Program-made: the position numbers and the translations under genes
NCBI GenBank assembly: GCA_001765415.1
Contig: CP017245.1
Location: 186,001-250,000, forward strand
From: Candidatus Melainabacteria bacterium MEL.A1
GTDB lineage: Bacteria; Cyanobacteriota; Vampirovibrionia; Gastranaerophilales; Gastranaerophilaceae
Direction: 5' to 3'
DNA length: 64,000 nucleotides
In this document: positions 27,160-37,510 of the stretch, in pieces
How positions within the stretch are numbered: position 1 is the first letter of the stretch
Layout: the number at the start of each line of letters is the position of its first letter
Notes under the pieces: model-generated
Seen by the model: only the letters and a program-made list of their open reading frames with translations
Database searches by the model: none
What the model was told of the DNA's origin: nothing

Positions 27160-30100
27160 TTATTCTTCGTCTCTTAGTTTTATTCCTGTAACTTTAGTGA
27201 TCCCCTTTTCTTTTTGGGTTACACCTAAAGTTCTGTTAGCTGATTCTATCATAGGTCTTCTGTGACTAACTACTATAAATTGCGTATCTTTTGATTGGTT
27301 CTGCACCATTTGTGCGATACGCTCAACGTTCATTGTGTCCAAACTTGCATCAACTTCATCAAATGCGTAGAATGGTGATGGCATATACCGTTGAATGGCA
27401 AACACGAATGCCAAAGCAGTTAATGATTTTTCACCTCCGGACATACTTTCCAGTCTTTGTAATTTTTTGTCACGAGGTTGTGCTTCAATTGTCATACCTC
27501 CTGATAACGGGTCATCAGGACATTCAAGTTTAAGTTCGCCTTCTCCTTCAGACAATTGGTGGAATACTTCTTTAAAGTTTTCATTTATGTGGTTGTATGT
27601 TTTCATAAACGTTTCTTTTTTTAACTGTTCATACCCCTGCATTCTTTCAAGAATTTCTTTTCTTTCTTTGGAAAGAGTTTCAATTTGTTCTTTTAATTCG
27701 CTTTGGCGAGCAAGAACTTCATCATAAGCAGCAAGCGCACGCATATTAACATCACCTAATTCTGTCATTTTCTTTTCTAAACGCTGGATTTTTGATGTAA
27801 TTTCTTCAATAGAAATTTCAATCGGTTCAAGTTTAGCAACATCTTCTCCAGAATCTTCAAGTTCTTTTCTTGCATTTTCTAATTGTGGTTCAAGTTCACG
27901 TCTGCGGGCTTTGAAAGACTCAATTTGTTCTGCAATTCTGTCAATATCAGCTGCTTTAATATGTTTCTGCTTTTCAAGCTCAATCAAATCTGCATTGATT
28001 TCGTCACGCTCTTTTAACAATTTGCCTAATTTTTCTTCAATTTGAACAATTTGTTCGTGAAGTGTTTCCATTTTTTTATTAAGCTCTACAATATCGTTTT
28101 TATAACGTTTTTTGTCTTCTTCAAGCTTAATGTTGTTGTGTTCAATATTTGTAATTTCTTCGTTTTTAGTTTCAATTAAATTGTCATGGAAAGATATTTG
28201 ACGGTTTAATTCATTTTTATCATTTTCAGCTGTCATTAATTTGGTTTGCAAACGTTTAATTTCGTTTTCAACCCCTTCTGTTTTCTCTTTTAAATCCTTC
28301 AAATCTTTATCATTGATAAGTTTTTCAACTTCTTCAATCTGTTCCTGACAAATTGTCATATCATCGTAAATTTTGACATTTTTTTCTTCCAATTTGTCTA
28401 ATTTATTATTTAATTCGACAATTTTCGGTTCTGCAGAAGCAATGAAATCAGCTTTTTCTTTCAAGATGTTTTCACTGTTTGCATAATTTTGGTTCATATT
28501 GTCAAGTTCAACTTTTGATTTTGAAAATTCGCTTAAAGAATCTGAATATTTACCACGAACATCTTCTAACTTCGTTTCTAATGATGTTTTTTTATTTTCA
28601 AGAGTGGCTAATTTTTGTTCCATCTCTTTTAATCTGTCTTTAAATTTGTTTAACTCTTCATCATCATTTTGGCTAAAACTTAAACCGGTTCTTAATCTTG
28701 TACCACCAGTCATAGAACCTGATTTTTCAAGCAACTCACCTTGCAAAGTTACCATTCTGTATTTACCGATAAGTTTTTTTGCAGATTCTAAATCTTCTAC
28801 AACAATAGTATCGCCAACCGCATAATAAAATGCGTCTATATATTCATCATCAAAATCTACAAGATTAATTGCAAAATCAATAACCCCTTTATCTCTAGGT
28901 AACTGTAATCTTGTAGGAGCTTTTTTAATTTTGTTAAGCGGAATAAAAGTTGCACGCCCTGCGTTAGATGATTTCAAAAGTTCAATTGCAACACCTGCAA
29001 CATGTTCATCATCAACGACGATATGAGCCATTCTACCACCAAATGCAACTTCCATTGCAACTGAATATTCTTTATCAACAGTTCCTAATTTAACTAATGG
29101 AGCATGAACACCTCTTAGTTTGGCGTTCATAATTGTATCAACTGCACGACCGAAATTTGAATCCTCTGCCATTTGTTTTTTCGTTTCCATAACGGCAATT
29201 TTTCTTGATGCCATTTGGATATTGTAGTTCAAATCATTGATTTCATTTTTTGTTGTATCAAGGTCATGCATTGCATTTTGTTGGATAATCTTGAAATCAG
29301 CCATTTCCTTTTGCAATTGTTCTACAAGAGTTTTTTTCAAATCTTGATTTGCTGCAAAATTTGTTTTCATTTCTGTTAATTCAGCAAGTTTTTCTTTCGC
29401 ATCTTCCAAATCTCTTTGAAGTGTTTTTAGTTCACTTTCAAGTGGAAGTTTTGCTTGAATTAATTTCGTTTCTTCATCTTTTAAATCTTCAAGTTGCTTT
29501 CTTAAATTGTTGCGTTTTTCGATATGCTGATCAGCAGTAGCATTTAAGCCGGTCATATCTTCCAAAATCTTTTTAAGCTCAGCTTCACGAGTTTTGGTAT
29601 TTTCTTTTATGACTGCTATTTCATCATCTTTTAGTTTAATTTTTAGTTTGAAATCTTCAATTTTCTTTTTGAAATTTTCTATACCATTTTTCGCATTTTC
29701 AATAGAACGCAAACCATCATGAATTTGTTTATCAGCGTAATTTGTAGCATTTTCTTTGCGGTCAATTTCACCTTTAAGTGCTTCTTCTTGTTTTTTTAGC
29801 TCAATTTGTTGAGCTTCACCTTTTTCTTTAACAAGTTCTGAAATCTCTTGATATTTTTGTTTTATAAGATTTAATCTTTCATCTAAATCTTTGTTTTTTA
29901 CTTCCTCTTCTTTTTTCTTTTTAGTAAACTCAAGGATATTTTCATGTGCTTTTTCAAGGCTTCTTTTTATATCAAAAAAGCGAACTTTGTTTATTTGACC
30001 TTCTAATCCTTGTTTTTCATCTCTTAATTTTTGGTATTTTAAAGCGACTTCTCGTTCTTCTTTTAGTTGTTCTAATCTGTTGTCAACTTCATTTAGAATA

Positions 30101-30660
30101 ACCGTTGAGCGTTCAACTCTTTGTTCAACCGTTTCAAGCTCGTTTGTTGCCTGATCTATCCTTCTGTCAAAATCTGCAATACCTGCAATTTCATCAATGA
30201 TTTTACGACGATTTTTAGGGGTGCAGTTTGTAATCCCCATTACATCGCCCTGCATCATTACGTTGTAACTGTTTGGAGTTACGTTATATTTTTCTAAAAT
30301 CGCATGAACATTGGTTAAAGTTGTTACACTATCATTGATATAATAAGTACTTGCATAACCTTGAGAAGTCTTTCTGATTTTTCTTCCGATACTTAAATCT
30401 TCGCCATTTTCGGTATCTCCGAACGTTACTTTTACAAAAGCATCATTCCTTTTGGTGTAGGTAGAAATAAAATGAGATAAGTTTTCAGCACGCAGTTCAC
30501 TTGCGTTTGCAAGTCCAAGTGCAAACAAAACACTGTCAATAATATTACTTTTGCCTGATCCGTTAGGACCTGAAACTGTCGTAAATCCTTTTAATAACGG
30601 TATTTCCGATTTATTGGCAAATGATTTAAAATTGTCTATCTCTAACTGTTTTATGTACAT
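27160..30660 (-). CDS. smc: Chromosome segregation protein SMC
   Basis: 1166-aa condensin ATPase that compacts and resolves the chromosome. Walker A GPNGSGKSNIIDSVLFALG (about 32-50), a long coiled coil, hinge domain around 500-640 (VDKEYSVAMEVAFGGRMAHIVVDD, named here by position), second coiled coil, then the ABC signature SMSGGEKSLTALAFVFAI and Walker B FYAFDEVDASLD near 1080-1110. Full length for the family. First gene of smc-scpA-scpB-matrixin. AGGAAAT precedes the ATG. Confidence 0.97.
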   Translation of the reverse strand: MYIKQLEIDNFKSFANKSEIPLLKGFTTVSGPNGSGKSNIIDSVLFALGLANASELRAENLSHFISTYTKRNDAFVKVTFGDTENGEDLSIGRKIRKTSQGYASTYYINDSVTTLTNVHAILEKYNVTPNSYNVMMQGDVMGITNCTPKNRRKIIDEIAGIADFDRRIDQATNELETVEQRVERSTVILNEVDNRLEQLKEEREVALKYQKLRDEKQGLEGQINKVRFFDIKRSLEKAHENILEFTKKKKEEEVKNKDLDERLNLIKQKYQEISELVKEKGEAQQIELKKQEEALKGEIDRKENATNYADKQIHDGLRSIENAKNGIENFKKKIEDFKLKIKLKDDEIAVIKENTKTREAELKKILEDMTGLNATADQHIEKRNNLRKQLEDLKDEETKLIQAKLPLESELKTLQRDLEDAKEKLAELTEMKTNFAANQDLKKTLVEQLQKEMADFKIIQQNAMHDLDTTKNEINDLNYNIQMASRKIAVMETKKQMAEDSNFGRAVDTIMNAKLRGVHAPLVKLGTVDKEYSVAMEVAFGGRMAHIVVDDEHVAGVAIELLKSSNAGRATFIPLNKIKKAPTRLQLPRDKGVIDFAINLVDFDDEYIDAFYYAVGDTIVVEDLESAKKLIGKYRMVTLQGELLEKSGSMTGGTRLRTGLSFSQNDDEELNKFKDRLKEMEQKLATLENKKTSLETKLEDVRGKYSDSLSEFSKSKVELDNMNQNYANSENILKEKADFIASAEPKIVELNNKLDKLEEKNVKIYDDMTICQEQIEEVEKLINDKDLKDLKEKTEGVENEIKRLQTKLMTAENDKNELNRQISFHDNLIETKNEEITNIEHNNIKLEEDKKRYKNDIVELNKKMETLHEQIVQIEEKLGKLLKERDEINADLIELEKQKHIKAADIDRIAEQIESFKARRRELEPQLENARKELEDSGEDVAKLEPIEISIEEITSKIQRLEKKMTELGDVNMRALAAYDEVLARQSELKEQIETLSKERKEILERMQGYEQLKKETFMKTYNHINENFKEVFHQLSEGEGELKLECPDDPLSGGMTIEAQPRDKKLQRLESMSGGEKSLTALAFVFAIQRYMPSPFYAFDEVDASLDTMNVERIAQMVQNQSKDTQFIVVSHRRPMIESANRTLGVTQKEKGITKVTGIKLRDEE

Positions 30661-30792
30661 AATTTCCTACCAAGTCTTATTATCTATTGAACAACAACTT
30701 TTTGTACATGTCAAAAGGTTAAAGAAATTGTTACGTTTTGAATTTTTTATAAATAATTTGCCAAGTTTTAAAATTAATGATAAAATTCGTTT

Positions 30793-32658
30793 ATGTTAGA
30801 TTTTAAGGAACAGAACGATAAAGAAAGAGCTTTTTTTAATCAGGATTTTTCTGCGGTAAATAAGGTTTTACAAAGGGTTAGAAAATCTCTAATAACAGGT
30901 GAAAATTTAAGTATAACTGATTTGGATTTGTCTGATATTATAAATTTTGACAGAGCTGAAACACTTGTTTATATTACGCTTTTCCAATCAGGTCAAAAAT
31001 TTATTCGATATGGAAGCAAAAGGCAGGATTTTCAATCAACTTTAAATCGTGATGTTGAAATGTTACGAAAAAATAAAAAGTTTTCAGATTTTGATGTTTC
31101 AGATGAAGTTAAATGCCGTATTATGTTAGAATATGTTATTGATAGACATCCTGTTTCTCCGGCTAAATTAAATTCTGTTCGTTTTGATAATTCTCGTTTC
31201 GAAATTGGAATAAATGGTTTAGAACTTAGAAAAGACGGTATTTCGTATTATTACATGCCAACAGATGCTATTACTTTAAGTCATATGGGATTGCGTTCTG
31301 TTTTAGAAACTTTAGTTCGAAAAACTCCAATTGCCAAACTTTCAAATAGTCGTTCAAAAAGGTTGGAGATACTTTCGCAATCAAAAGATTATGAGTATTA
31401 TTTATTCAGAAGTAGGGCATTTATTACATACAAAAATGACTGTATTCCATTGTATAGAGGGAATGTCAGATATACCGAATTTAGTTATGATGTTTTGTAC
31501 AATCAGGTGATTAAATCTGCAGATTGGCTTTTAGCAAATATGTATGACGATGGTAGATTTTTATACTATTATGATTGCTGTGATGATACTTACAAAGACC
31601 ACGAGCATCCTACAAGACCTGAAAATAATTTATACTACAACGATTTAAGGCATTGTGGCGGTATTATAGCTTTAATCAGAGCTTACGAATTAACATCTGA
31701 TGAAAAGTATATTAAAGCCGCAAAAAAGGCCGTTGATTGGAGTATTTCAATCTCGAAATCTCATGATACTCAGTGGGGGAAAGCTTATTACGCTTTTTAT
31801 AATAGAAAAGCAAAACTTGGAGGAACGGGAGTTTTATTAGTTGCGATGATGCAATACCGCTCATTTACAGGTGATAAATCCTATGATGAATACATAAAAG
31901 GTTATACACGTCACGTGATGAGCCGGGTTTATAAAAATGGAGAAATTTTAGGATACTATATTCATCCGCAATTCCAAAACGGTCAGCCACTCATCAATAT
32001 GACTGATGAAGAACGAAAAGAAACTTTTTCATTCTATTATCCCGGTGAAGCTTTATTAGGCTTGGCACTTTTTGCAAATAATTTCTTAGATGATGAAGAT
32101 TTAGCTAAGGAAGTTCGAAAAATTGGTAAAAAAGCGTTAGATTGGATTGTTGATGAAAGACCTCATATTTATGCAGACTTATTTACGGCACTTCCATCGG
32201 ATGCTTGGTTGATGCAAGCAATTGAAGAATGGTGTAAAGATAAAGATTTTCAAAAACAAAATTATATAAACTTTGTATTCACGGATGCCGCAACAATGGT
32301 TGAAAAGACATATAGACATGATGATTCGCCTTATATTGATTATGAAGGTGGATATTACTATGAGTATGGAGATCATTATTTCCCAGATGGCGCACGTTCA
32401 GAAGGGTTGATTGCTGCGTATTATCTTGCAAAATATTTGAATATGAACAATTTGGCAGAAAAATTATTGAATGCTTGTAAAAGAGTGGCAATGTGTCAAT
32501 TCCATTTGTTTAACGATGAAATAAATAATTACTCTCATAAAAATCCTGAACGTTCTTTAAATTCAATCAGATTTAAAGCGACAAGACAATGGGTAAGAGT
32601 GGATTCAATCCAACACGTGTCTTGTTTCTTTGCTAGGTTGTATAAGACTGAAAATTAA
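30793..32658 (+). CDS. Predicted alpha/alpha-toroid (six-hairpin glycosidase-like) protein
   Basis: 621 aa, no signal peptide. The C-terminal two thirds (about 235-620) show repeated helical pairs with aromatic and acidic loops (ADWLLANMYDDGRFLYYYD, GGIIALIRAYELTSDEKYI, SFYYPGEALLGLALFA), typical of six-hairpin glycosidase or epimerase folds. The N-terminal 230 residues are not recognised. It is divergent from smc. Sugar-active function is an inference from fold-like pattern only. Its stop lies 2 bp outside the left boundary of duplication copy 2. Confidence 0.6.
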   Translation: MLDFKEQNDKERAFFNQDFSAVNKVLQRVRKSLITGENLSITDLDLSDIINFDRAETLVYITLFQSGQKFIRYGSKRQDFQSTLNRDVEMLRKNKKFSDFDVSDEVKCRIMLEYVIDRHPVSPAKLNSVRFDNSRFEIGINGLELRKDGISYYYMPTDAITLSHMGLRSVLETLVRKTPIAKLSNSRSKRLEILSQSKDYEYYLFRSRAFITYKNDCIPLYRGNVRYTEFSYDVLYNQVIKSADWLLANMYDDGRFLYYYDCCDDTYKDHEHPTRPENNLYYNDLRHCGGIIALIRAYELTSDEKYIKAAKKAVDWSISISKSHDTQWGKAYYAFYNRKAKLGGTGVLLVAMMQYRSFTGDKSYDEYIKGYTRHVMSRVYKNGEILGYYIHPQFQNGQPLINMTDEERKETFSFYYPGEALLGLALFANNFLDDEDLAKEVRKIGKKALDWIVDERPHIYADLFTALPSDAWLMQAIEEWCKDKDFQKQNYINFVFTDAATMVEKTYRHDDSPYIDYEGGYYYEYGDHYFPDGARSEGLIAAYYLAKYLNMNNLAEKLLNACKRVAMCQFHLFNDEINNYSHKNPERSLNSIRFKATRQWVRVDSIQHVSCFFARLYKTEN

Positions 32659-32935
32659 AACAATATTTTCTCCATAATAAAAAAGACCAACAAGTCTGTT
32701 AGTCTAGGGAAAAAGGGAAAGGAAACAAAATATAAAATTTTTATTATATTCTCGCAAACATTTAAAGCAAAACAGATGCGAGGGTTAAGTTTTTTTGTTT
32801 ATTCGATATATTACGGGTAATACCCGAGTGCGTTCAACTGTATAAAGCGCCATTTCAATAATATTTGTAATACTAAGTTTTTTGTAAAAGCGCCTCTTAA
32901 GCAGTTGTAAGCTATGTGGTAGTAAGCTTCGCTTA

Positions 32936-33994
32936 CTAGCCGAATGTTTTGAATGTAGATTCAGTGTTCTTTTCAATAACTTTTTGAACCGCATCCATTT
33001 CAGTCGAAATTGCATCTTGTTCAGTATCTAATTGTTTCAATCTTAATTCTAAGTTTTTATCTTCTGCTTGAATAATTTCAATCTTCGAGTTAATTTCTTG
33101 AATAGATTGATCATATTGATACTTGTCATATTCGTATTGGTTCATAGCATCGTCGTATTTTGCTTGATCTGTTGCAGTGTTAGTAGTAACCGCATAAGTA
33201 ACTTCATCCGGTTTTCCAGGTTTAAGAGTTACGTTAATAATACGACCTGTTGCATCTTGTTCCATTCTTGCTTCAACACTCTTAACTTCTTCTGTTTTTT
33301 GAGCCGAGCCTATTGTGTAAGCCGGAATGTTACTTTGTGAAGAACCATTGTCAGAATAAATTGCATTATCTAATACATTTTTCTTGTTGAATATAGGTGA
33401 CCAAGTTCCTGTAGATGTGTTTTGAACATATCTAACCATCCATTTACTGTCATCTCCATATTGTTTGTTCAAGATTTCAATGTATTCGTTTTCTTCTTTC
33501 ATTAATTTTTTTATTTGATCATTTGACAAAGTGTTAAGATATTCGTCTTTACCTTTGAAAGCCGTCAAATCATCATCACTCATCGCATTTATAACAGCGT
33601 CAGTTCTAGTTTCCATTTGTCTTAATTGTTTAGAACCAACATTATAAGGTCCACCTTTAGCACTTCTAGTAACAATAGATTGACCTGCAGATACAGCAGC
33701 AAAATCATCAGTCCAAGAAGAAGTGTAGCTGATTAAGTACAATCCACCAGGTTGAGCAATCATAGTAGAAATAGAATTGCTTAAAGAACCATCTTCAAAT
33801 GTGTAAACTGTTTTAGTGTAATCGTCAACAGACGGAGGAACCGGCACTGCCATACCAAGAAGTTGGTTGTAGTAGTTAGCAGATTGGTTAGACAACGTAG
33901 TACGTTGTTGGTTAATCTGTTGGCCTTCAAATTCAACGTTTGTTTTTCTTGCAGTAAGACCTAAAAATCTTGCCTGCGAAGCCGCCATACCCAT
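32936..33994 (-). CDS. Unknown coiled-coil protein, copy 2 of two identical genes
   Basis: 352 aa, identical in sequence to the product of 14795-15853: N-terminal ASQARFLGLTARKTNV helix, polar middle, C-terminal coiled coil, no Sec signal. The nucleotide differences are silent, and five of them fall in one 19-bp patch (33155-33173). Keeping two identical proteins at separate loci suggests dosage, recent duplication or continuing gene conversion. Function unknown. Confidence 0.85.
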   Translation of the reverse strand: MGMAASQARFLGLTARKTNVEFEGQQINQQRTTLSNQSANYYNQLLGMAVPVPPSVDDYTKTVYTFEDGSLSNSISTMIAQPGGLYLISYTSSWTDDFAAVSAGQSIVTRSAKGGPYNVGSKQLRQMETRTDAVINAMSDDDLTAFKGKDEYLNTLSNDQIKKLMKEENEYIEILNKQYGDDSKWMVRYVQNTSTGTWSPIFNKKNVLDNAIYSDNGSSQSNIPAYTIGSAQKTEEVKSVEARMEQDATGRIINVTLKPGKPDEVTYAVTTNTATDQAKYDDAMNQYEYDKYQYDQSIQEINSKIEIIQAEDKNLELRLKQLDTEQDAISTEMDAVQKVIEKNTESTFKTFG

Positions 33995-34101
33995 GACCTG
34001 TCTTCCTTTCCGTTTGTTTCCTTATGTTTTACATGACGACACATGTATTTGAAAACTTTAATTTTTTAGGAAGAATTGTTAACATTTTGTAACATTATGT
34101 A

Positions 34102-34199
34102 CCTTCCCTTTTAAGGGAAGGTAGGGATGGGTGCTATCCCGTAAGGGGACATTCATTAAAATCAGCACCCACCTAAATCCTCCCTCAAAAAGGGAGGAC
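34102..34199. repeat. Palindromic REP-like element, type A, copy 2
   Basis: Exact counterpart of 15961-16058 within the duplicated block: two short hairpins flanking the GGGTGCTATCCCGTAAGG core and its AGCACCCA complement. Confidence 0.85.
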
Positions 34200-34212
34200 T
34201 TAATTAACAAAA

Positions 34213-34292
34213 AGATCGCGGAATAAATCCGCGATGACAAATATTGGTAAAATGTAAAATAAACATGTCATCGCGCACTTGTTGCGCGATCT
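34213..34292. repeat. Palindromic element, type B, copy 2
   Basis: Counterpart of 16072-16151: AGATCGCG/CGCGATCT outer arms, each arm folding back on itself. Confidence 0.8.
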
Positions 34293-34311
34293 AAATTTAT
34301 CAATGTAGTAG

Positions 34312-34340
34312 AAAGGCTCAGTGTTAAAACTGAGCCTTTT
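34312..34340. terminator. Stem-loop terminator downstream of the phosphorylase homologue
   Basis: AAAGGCTCAG/CTGAGCCTTT, a 10-bp stem with an 8-base loop, 25 bp after the stop at 34365. The U-run on the minus strand is short, so strength is uncertain. Confidence 0.7.
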
Positions 34341-34364
34341 GTTAATTATTCTTTATTCTATCAA

Positions 34365-36056
34365 TTACTTGATATTTGCGAATGTCCAAGCATCAAATGT
34401 CGGAGTTTCAGAAATATTCATTTCTTTTTTCTTTTCGCCAGAACTAGAATCATTGTGAGCAATTGGTTTATACAATCTGTTGTAGTATTCAATTACCATT
34501 CTGTCTGAGTTAAAGTAAGCTTCAGATGTTCTGATAGCTTGACGCATCATTCTAGCCCATTCTTGTTTATTTTCGTAGTATGTAGGAATAATTTCATTTT
34601 CAATAATATTCATCATACATTCATGGTCTTTCCAATGACGTTCTTCCCAAGGCATTTCATCATCTAATTCAGGGTATTCTATTGTGTAACCGTTAATACC
34701 GTTGAATGTACCTTCTACTGTCCAACCGTCAAATGTTGATAAGTGAAGTGCGCCGTTAGCGTTAGCAGACATACCTGAAGTTCCTGATGCTTCAAATGGT
34801 CTTAATGGAGTGTTTAACCAAATATCAGAACCACGTTTCAATTTGCCTGAAAGTTCAAGTTCATAACCAGGAAGAACAACAACGTTTTTCAAGCTATGAG
34901 AACGGTTAAGAAGTTTGTTAAACATTTCTTTACCCATAACATCATCTGGGTGGAATTTACCAGCAAAGATGATTTGAATTTTGTCTTCGTCAAGAAGTTT
35001 ATTAATTCTATCTTTATCCATAAGAATTAACCAAGCACGTTTGTAGTCAGCAAATCTTCTTGCCCAAGTGATAGTTAATACGTCAGGGTTAAATCTTTTA
35101 CCTGCTACATTTGCAACGTATTCAAATAATTCTTCTTTCATTTCACGTTTAACAGCAAGTAATTGTTCAGCAGTTTCAGCTTTTTTAATTCTATCATCTT
35201 GCCAGTAGTGAAGGTTAACTGCGTTAGTGATTGCTCTGATAGGGCATCTTCCGTCAACCCATTCCCACATTTTATTAGAAACAAGTCCGTGTAATTGAGA
35301 TACTGCGTTCGCAAGTCTTGACATTCTCAAAGCAGCAACTGTTAGAGAGAAGTTTTCTCCACCTAATTTAACTGCAGTTTCTCTTGAACATCCGGCAAAG
35401 AAACCACCATCCATTAATGTATCAACCCAGTGAACTTCGTTGCCAGCAGCAACAGGTGTGTGAGTTGTAAATACAGTTTTCTTTTTAACTTCTTCTAAGT
35501 CATTATTTGCTTGTCTTAATAATTCAAATGCTGCAGGAAGTGCGTGACCTTCGTTCATGTGAACAACATCGAATTTATAACCGATTTGTTGCAAAATTCT
35601 AATACCAGCAACACCTAAAACAGTTTCTTGTGCAATTCTTATTTTTTCATTTCCATCGTAAAGTTTGTGAGAAATGCTCTTAGCCCATTCACTGTTTCCG
35701 TCGATATCAGTAGTCAAAAGATATACAGGGCAAGAACCGAACAATTCCGGTTTTACTAAATAAGCTTTAACTTTAACCTTTTCACCGAAAATATCAACTT
35801 CTGTAGTAGCTCCAGTGTCTTCCAAGAAATCATAATATTTTCTAATATAAGCAACTTCAACCTGACCATCTTGTGCAATACGTTGGTCGTAATACCCGTA
35901 AGACCACAACATAGTCACACCGACCATCGGCATTTGCAAATAACCTGCAGACAACATGTGAGCGCCTGCTAAAAATCCTAAACCGCCTGAATAGATTTTT
36001 AAAGATTGATCTAATGCGATTTCCATTGAGAAATATGCAACATTTGGTAATGACAT
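34365..36056 (-). CDS. Alpha-glucan phosphorylase family (GT35) protein lacking the PLP lysine
   Basis: 563 aa, the short archaeal/bacterial GlgP type. Present: YFSMEIALDQSLKIYSGGLGFLAG near the start, VFTTHTPVAAGNE near residue 205, WARRFADYKRAW near 330 and the EASGTSGM block near 422-429. Known phosphorylases have Lys after GTSGM, forming the Schiff base with pyridoxal phosphate; here it is Ser430 (codon TCT, 34769-34767), followed by ANANGALHLSTFDGW. Without that Lys ordinary phosphorolysis is unlikely. It may be a distinct glucan-acting or glucan-sensing subfamily. The ATG at 36056 is preceded by GAGGAAGG. Confidence 0.85.
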   Translation of the reverse strand: MSLPNVAYFSMEIALDQSLKIYSGGLGFLAGAHMLSAGYLQMPMVGVTMLWSYGYYDQRIAQDGQVEVAYIRKYYDFLEDTGATTEVDIFGEKVKVKAYLVKPELFGSCPVYLLTTDIDGNSEWAKSISHKLYDGNEKIRIAQETVLGVAGIRILQQIGYKFDVVHMNEGHALPAAFELLRQANNDLEEVKKKTVFTTHTPVAAGNEVHWVDTLMDGGFFAGCSRETAVKLGGENFSLTVAALRMSRLANAVSQLHGLVSNKMWEWVDGRCPIRAITNAVNLHYWQDDRIKKAETAEQLLAVKREMKEELFEYVANVAGKRFNPDVLTITWARRFADYKRAWLILMDKDRINKLLDEDKIQIIFAGKFHPDDVMGKEMFNKLLNRSHSLKNVVVLPGYELELSGKLKRGSDIWLNTPLRPFEASGTSGMSANANGALHLSTFDGWTVEGTFNGINGYTIEYPELDDEMPWEERHWKDHECMMNIIENEIIPTYYENKQEWARMMRQAIRTSEAYFNSDRMVIEYYNRLYKPIAHNDSSSGEKKKEMNISETPTFDAWTFANIK

Positions 36057-36254
36057 ATTTAACCTTCCTCTTCTTATACTATGTAAACTATTTTCACCCA
36101 AATTCTAGGGGTATAATCACATAATATCACAAAAATCAAAGTTTGAAATTATTCTGATAAAATTCAGCGGACTAATCCTAAAGAATTAGTTATAAGTGGT
36201 TATACGGCACTTAAAAAAAGTTAACAAAACTTTCAAAACCTTGTAAAATTGGAG

Positions 36255-37490
36255 TTATTTTGCAACTTTATCTAAAATTTTTGATAATGCAATTTTTACA
36301 TGTGCATAATTTAAACCACCTTGCATATAAGCAGTATAAGGCGCACGCAAAGGTCCATCTGCTGATAATTCAATTGTAGATCCTTCAATAAATGTTCCGC
36401 CAGCCATGATAATTTGATCTTCATAACCAGGAACATATTCCGGAATTGGTGTTACATAACCGTTAACAGGTGATAGTTGTTGAATTGTTCGACAAAAATG
36501 TTCTAGTGGTTCTGCTGAACCAAATGTAATATTTTGGATAATATCAGTACGTTTTTCCCAATATTTTGGAGCGCTATCATATCCGATTTCATCAAAAATT
36601 TTAGCTGCCAATATCGCCCCTTTAACGGCATCACAAACAACTGAAGGAGCCATAAACAAGCCTTGAAAAATCAATCTGTGTTGATTAAACATAGCACCAC
36701 CTTCAGAGCCAATTCCTGGAGCTGTCAATCTATTTGCAGTTCTATCAACATAAATTTCTTTTCCGGCAACATATCCACCAGCTTCAACAATTCCACCTCC
36801 AGGATTTTTGATAAGAGAACCAGCAATTAGATCAGCTCCAACTTCTAACGGTTCTTTTGTATCTACAAATTCTCCATAGCAGTTATCTACAAAGCAGATA
36901 CAGTTTGGATTTTTAGATTTTACAATTTTACAAATTTTTTCAATTGTTTCAAGTGATAAAGATTTTCTGGTTGAATAGCCTTTAGAACGTTGAATTAAAA
37001 CCATTGTAACTGTTTCGTCAATTTTTTCTTCGAGTTTTTCAAAATCTATTTCCATTCCATTTTTAAGAGGAACTTCATCATATAAAACGCCGTTTCCGAT
37101 TAATGAAGAACGCTTTGTTTCGTCGTCGCCTGCAGTTCCTATAACTTCTTGCATTGTGTCATAAGGAGAACCTGCAACAGATACTAATTTATCCCCGTAT
37201 TTTAAGTTTCCGAAAAGACAACATGCCAAAGTGTGTGTGCCTGATGCAAAATGTATTCTGACTAACGCTTTTTCAGCCTTAAATACATCTGCAAAAACTT
37301 TATCCAAAATTTCTCTCCCTAAGTCATCATGCCCGTAACCTGATACGGTATAAAAATGTTCCGGAGCAACTTTGTTTTCTATAAAAGCATTTAATACTTT
37401 TTCTTGGTTAAAATCTCTGATATCTTCTATTTGTTCAAATTCTTTTGTTAAGCTTTTTTCGGCTTGTTTTATTAATTCTTTGCTATTCAT
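36255..37490 (-). CDS. PLP-dependent enzyme of the aluminium-resistance / methionine gamma-lyase-like family (COG4100)
   Basis: 411 aa, fold-type I aminotransferase-like. FASGTHTLACCLFG near residue 80, FVDNCYGEFVD near 205 and GSLIKNPGGG near 230, where the Lys should bind PLP, match the cystathionine-beta-lyase-like family long labelled aluminium resistance protein. The real substrate in this family is uncertain, probably a sulfur amino acid. AAGGGAT precedes the ATG. It is separated from the phosphorylase homologue by about 200 bp with no gene. Confidence 0.88.
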   Translation of the reverse strand: MNSKELIKQAEKSLTKEFEQIEDIRDFNQEKVLNAFIENKVAPEHFYTVSGYGHDDLGREILDKVFADVFKAEKALVRIHFASGTHTLACCLFGNLKYGDKLVSVAGSPYDTMQEVIGTAGDDETKRSSLIGNGVLYDEVPLKNGMEIDFEKLEEKIDETVTMVLIQRSKGYSTRKSLSLETIEKICKIVKSKNPNCICFVDNCYGEFVDTKEPLEVGADLIAGSLIKNPGGGIVEAGGYVAGKEIYVDRTANRLTAPGIGSEGGAMFNQHRLIFQGLFMAPSVVCDAVKGAILAAKIFDEIGYDSAPKYWEKRTDIIQNITFGSAEPLEHFCRTIQQLSPVNGYVTPIPEYVPGYEDQIIMAGGTFIEGSTIELSADGPLRAPYTAYMQGGLNYAHVKIALSKILDKVAK

Positions 37491-37510
37491 AATTTATCCC
37501 TTGCTAAACA

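Larger units (their letters stand above)
32657..34296. repeat. Large direct repeat, copy 2 (1.64 kb)
   Basis: Second copy of 14517-16155, same orientation. It begins at the last codon of the upstream toroid gene and ends about 15 bp before the terminator of the phosphorylase homologue. Both intergenic parts, 32659-32935 and 33995-34364, hold no other gene. The second type A and type B palindromes are at 34102-34199 and 34213-34292. Confidence 0.95.
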
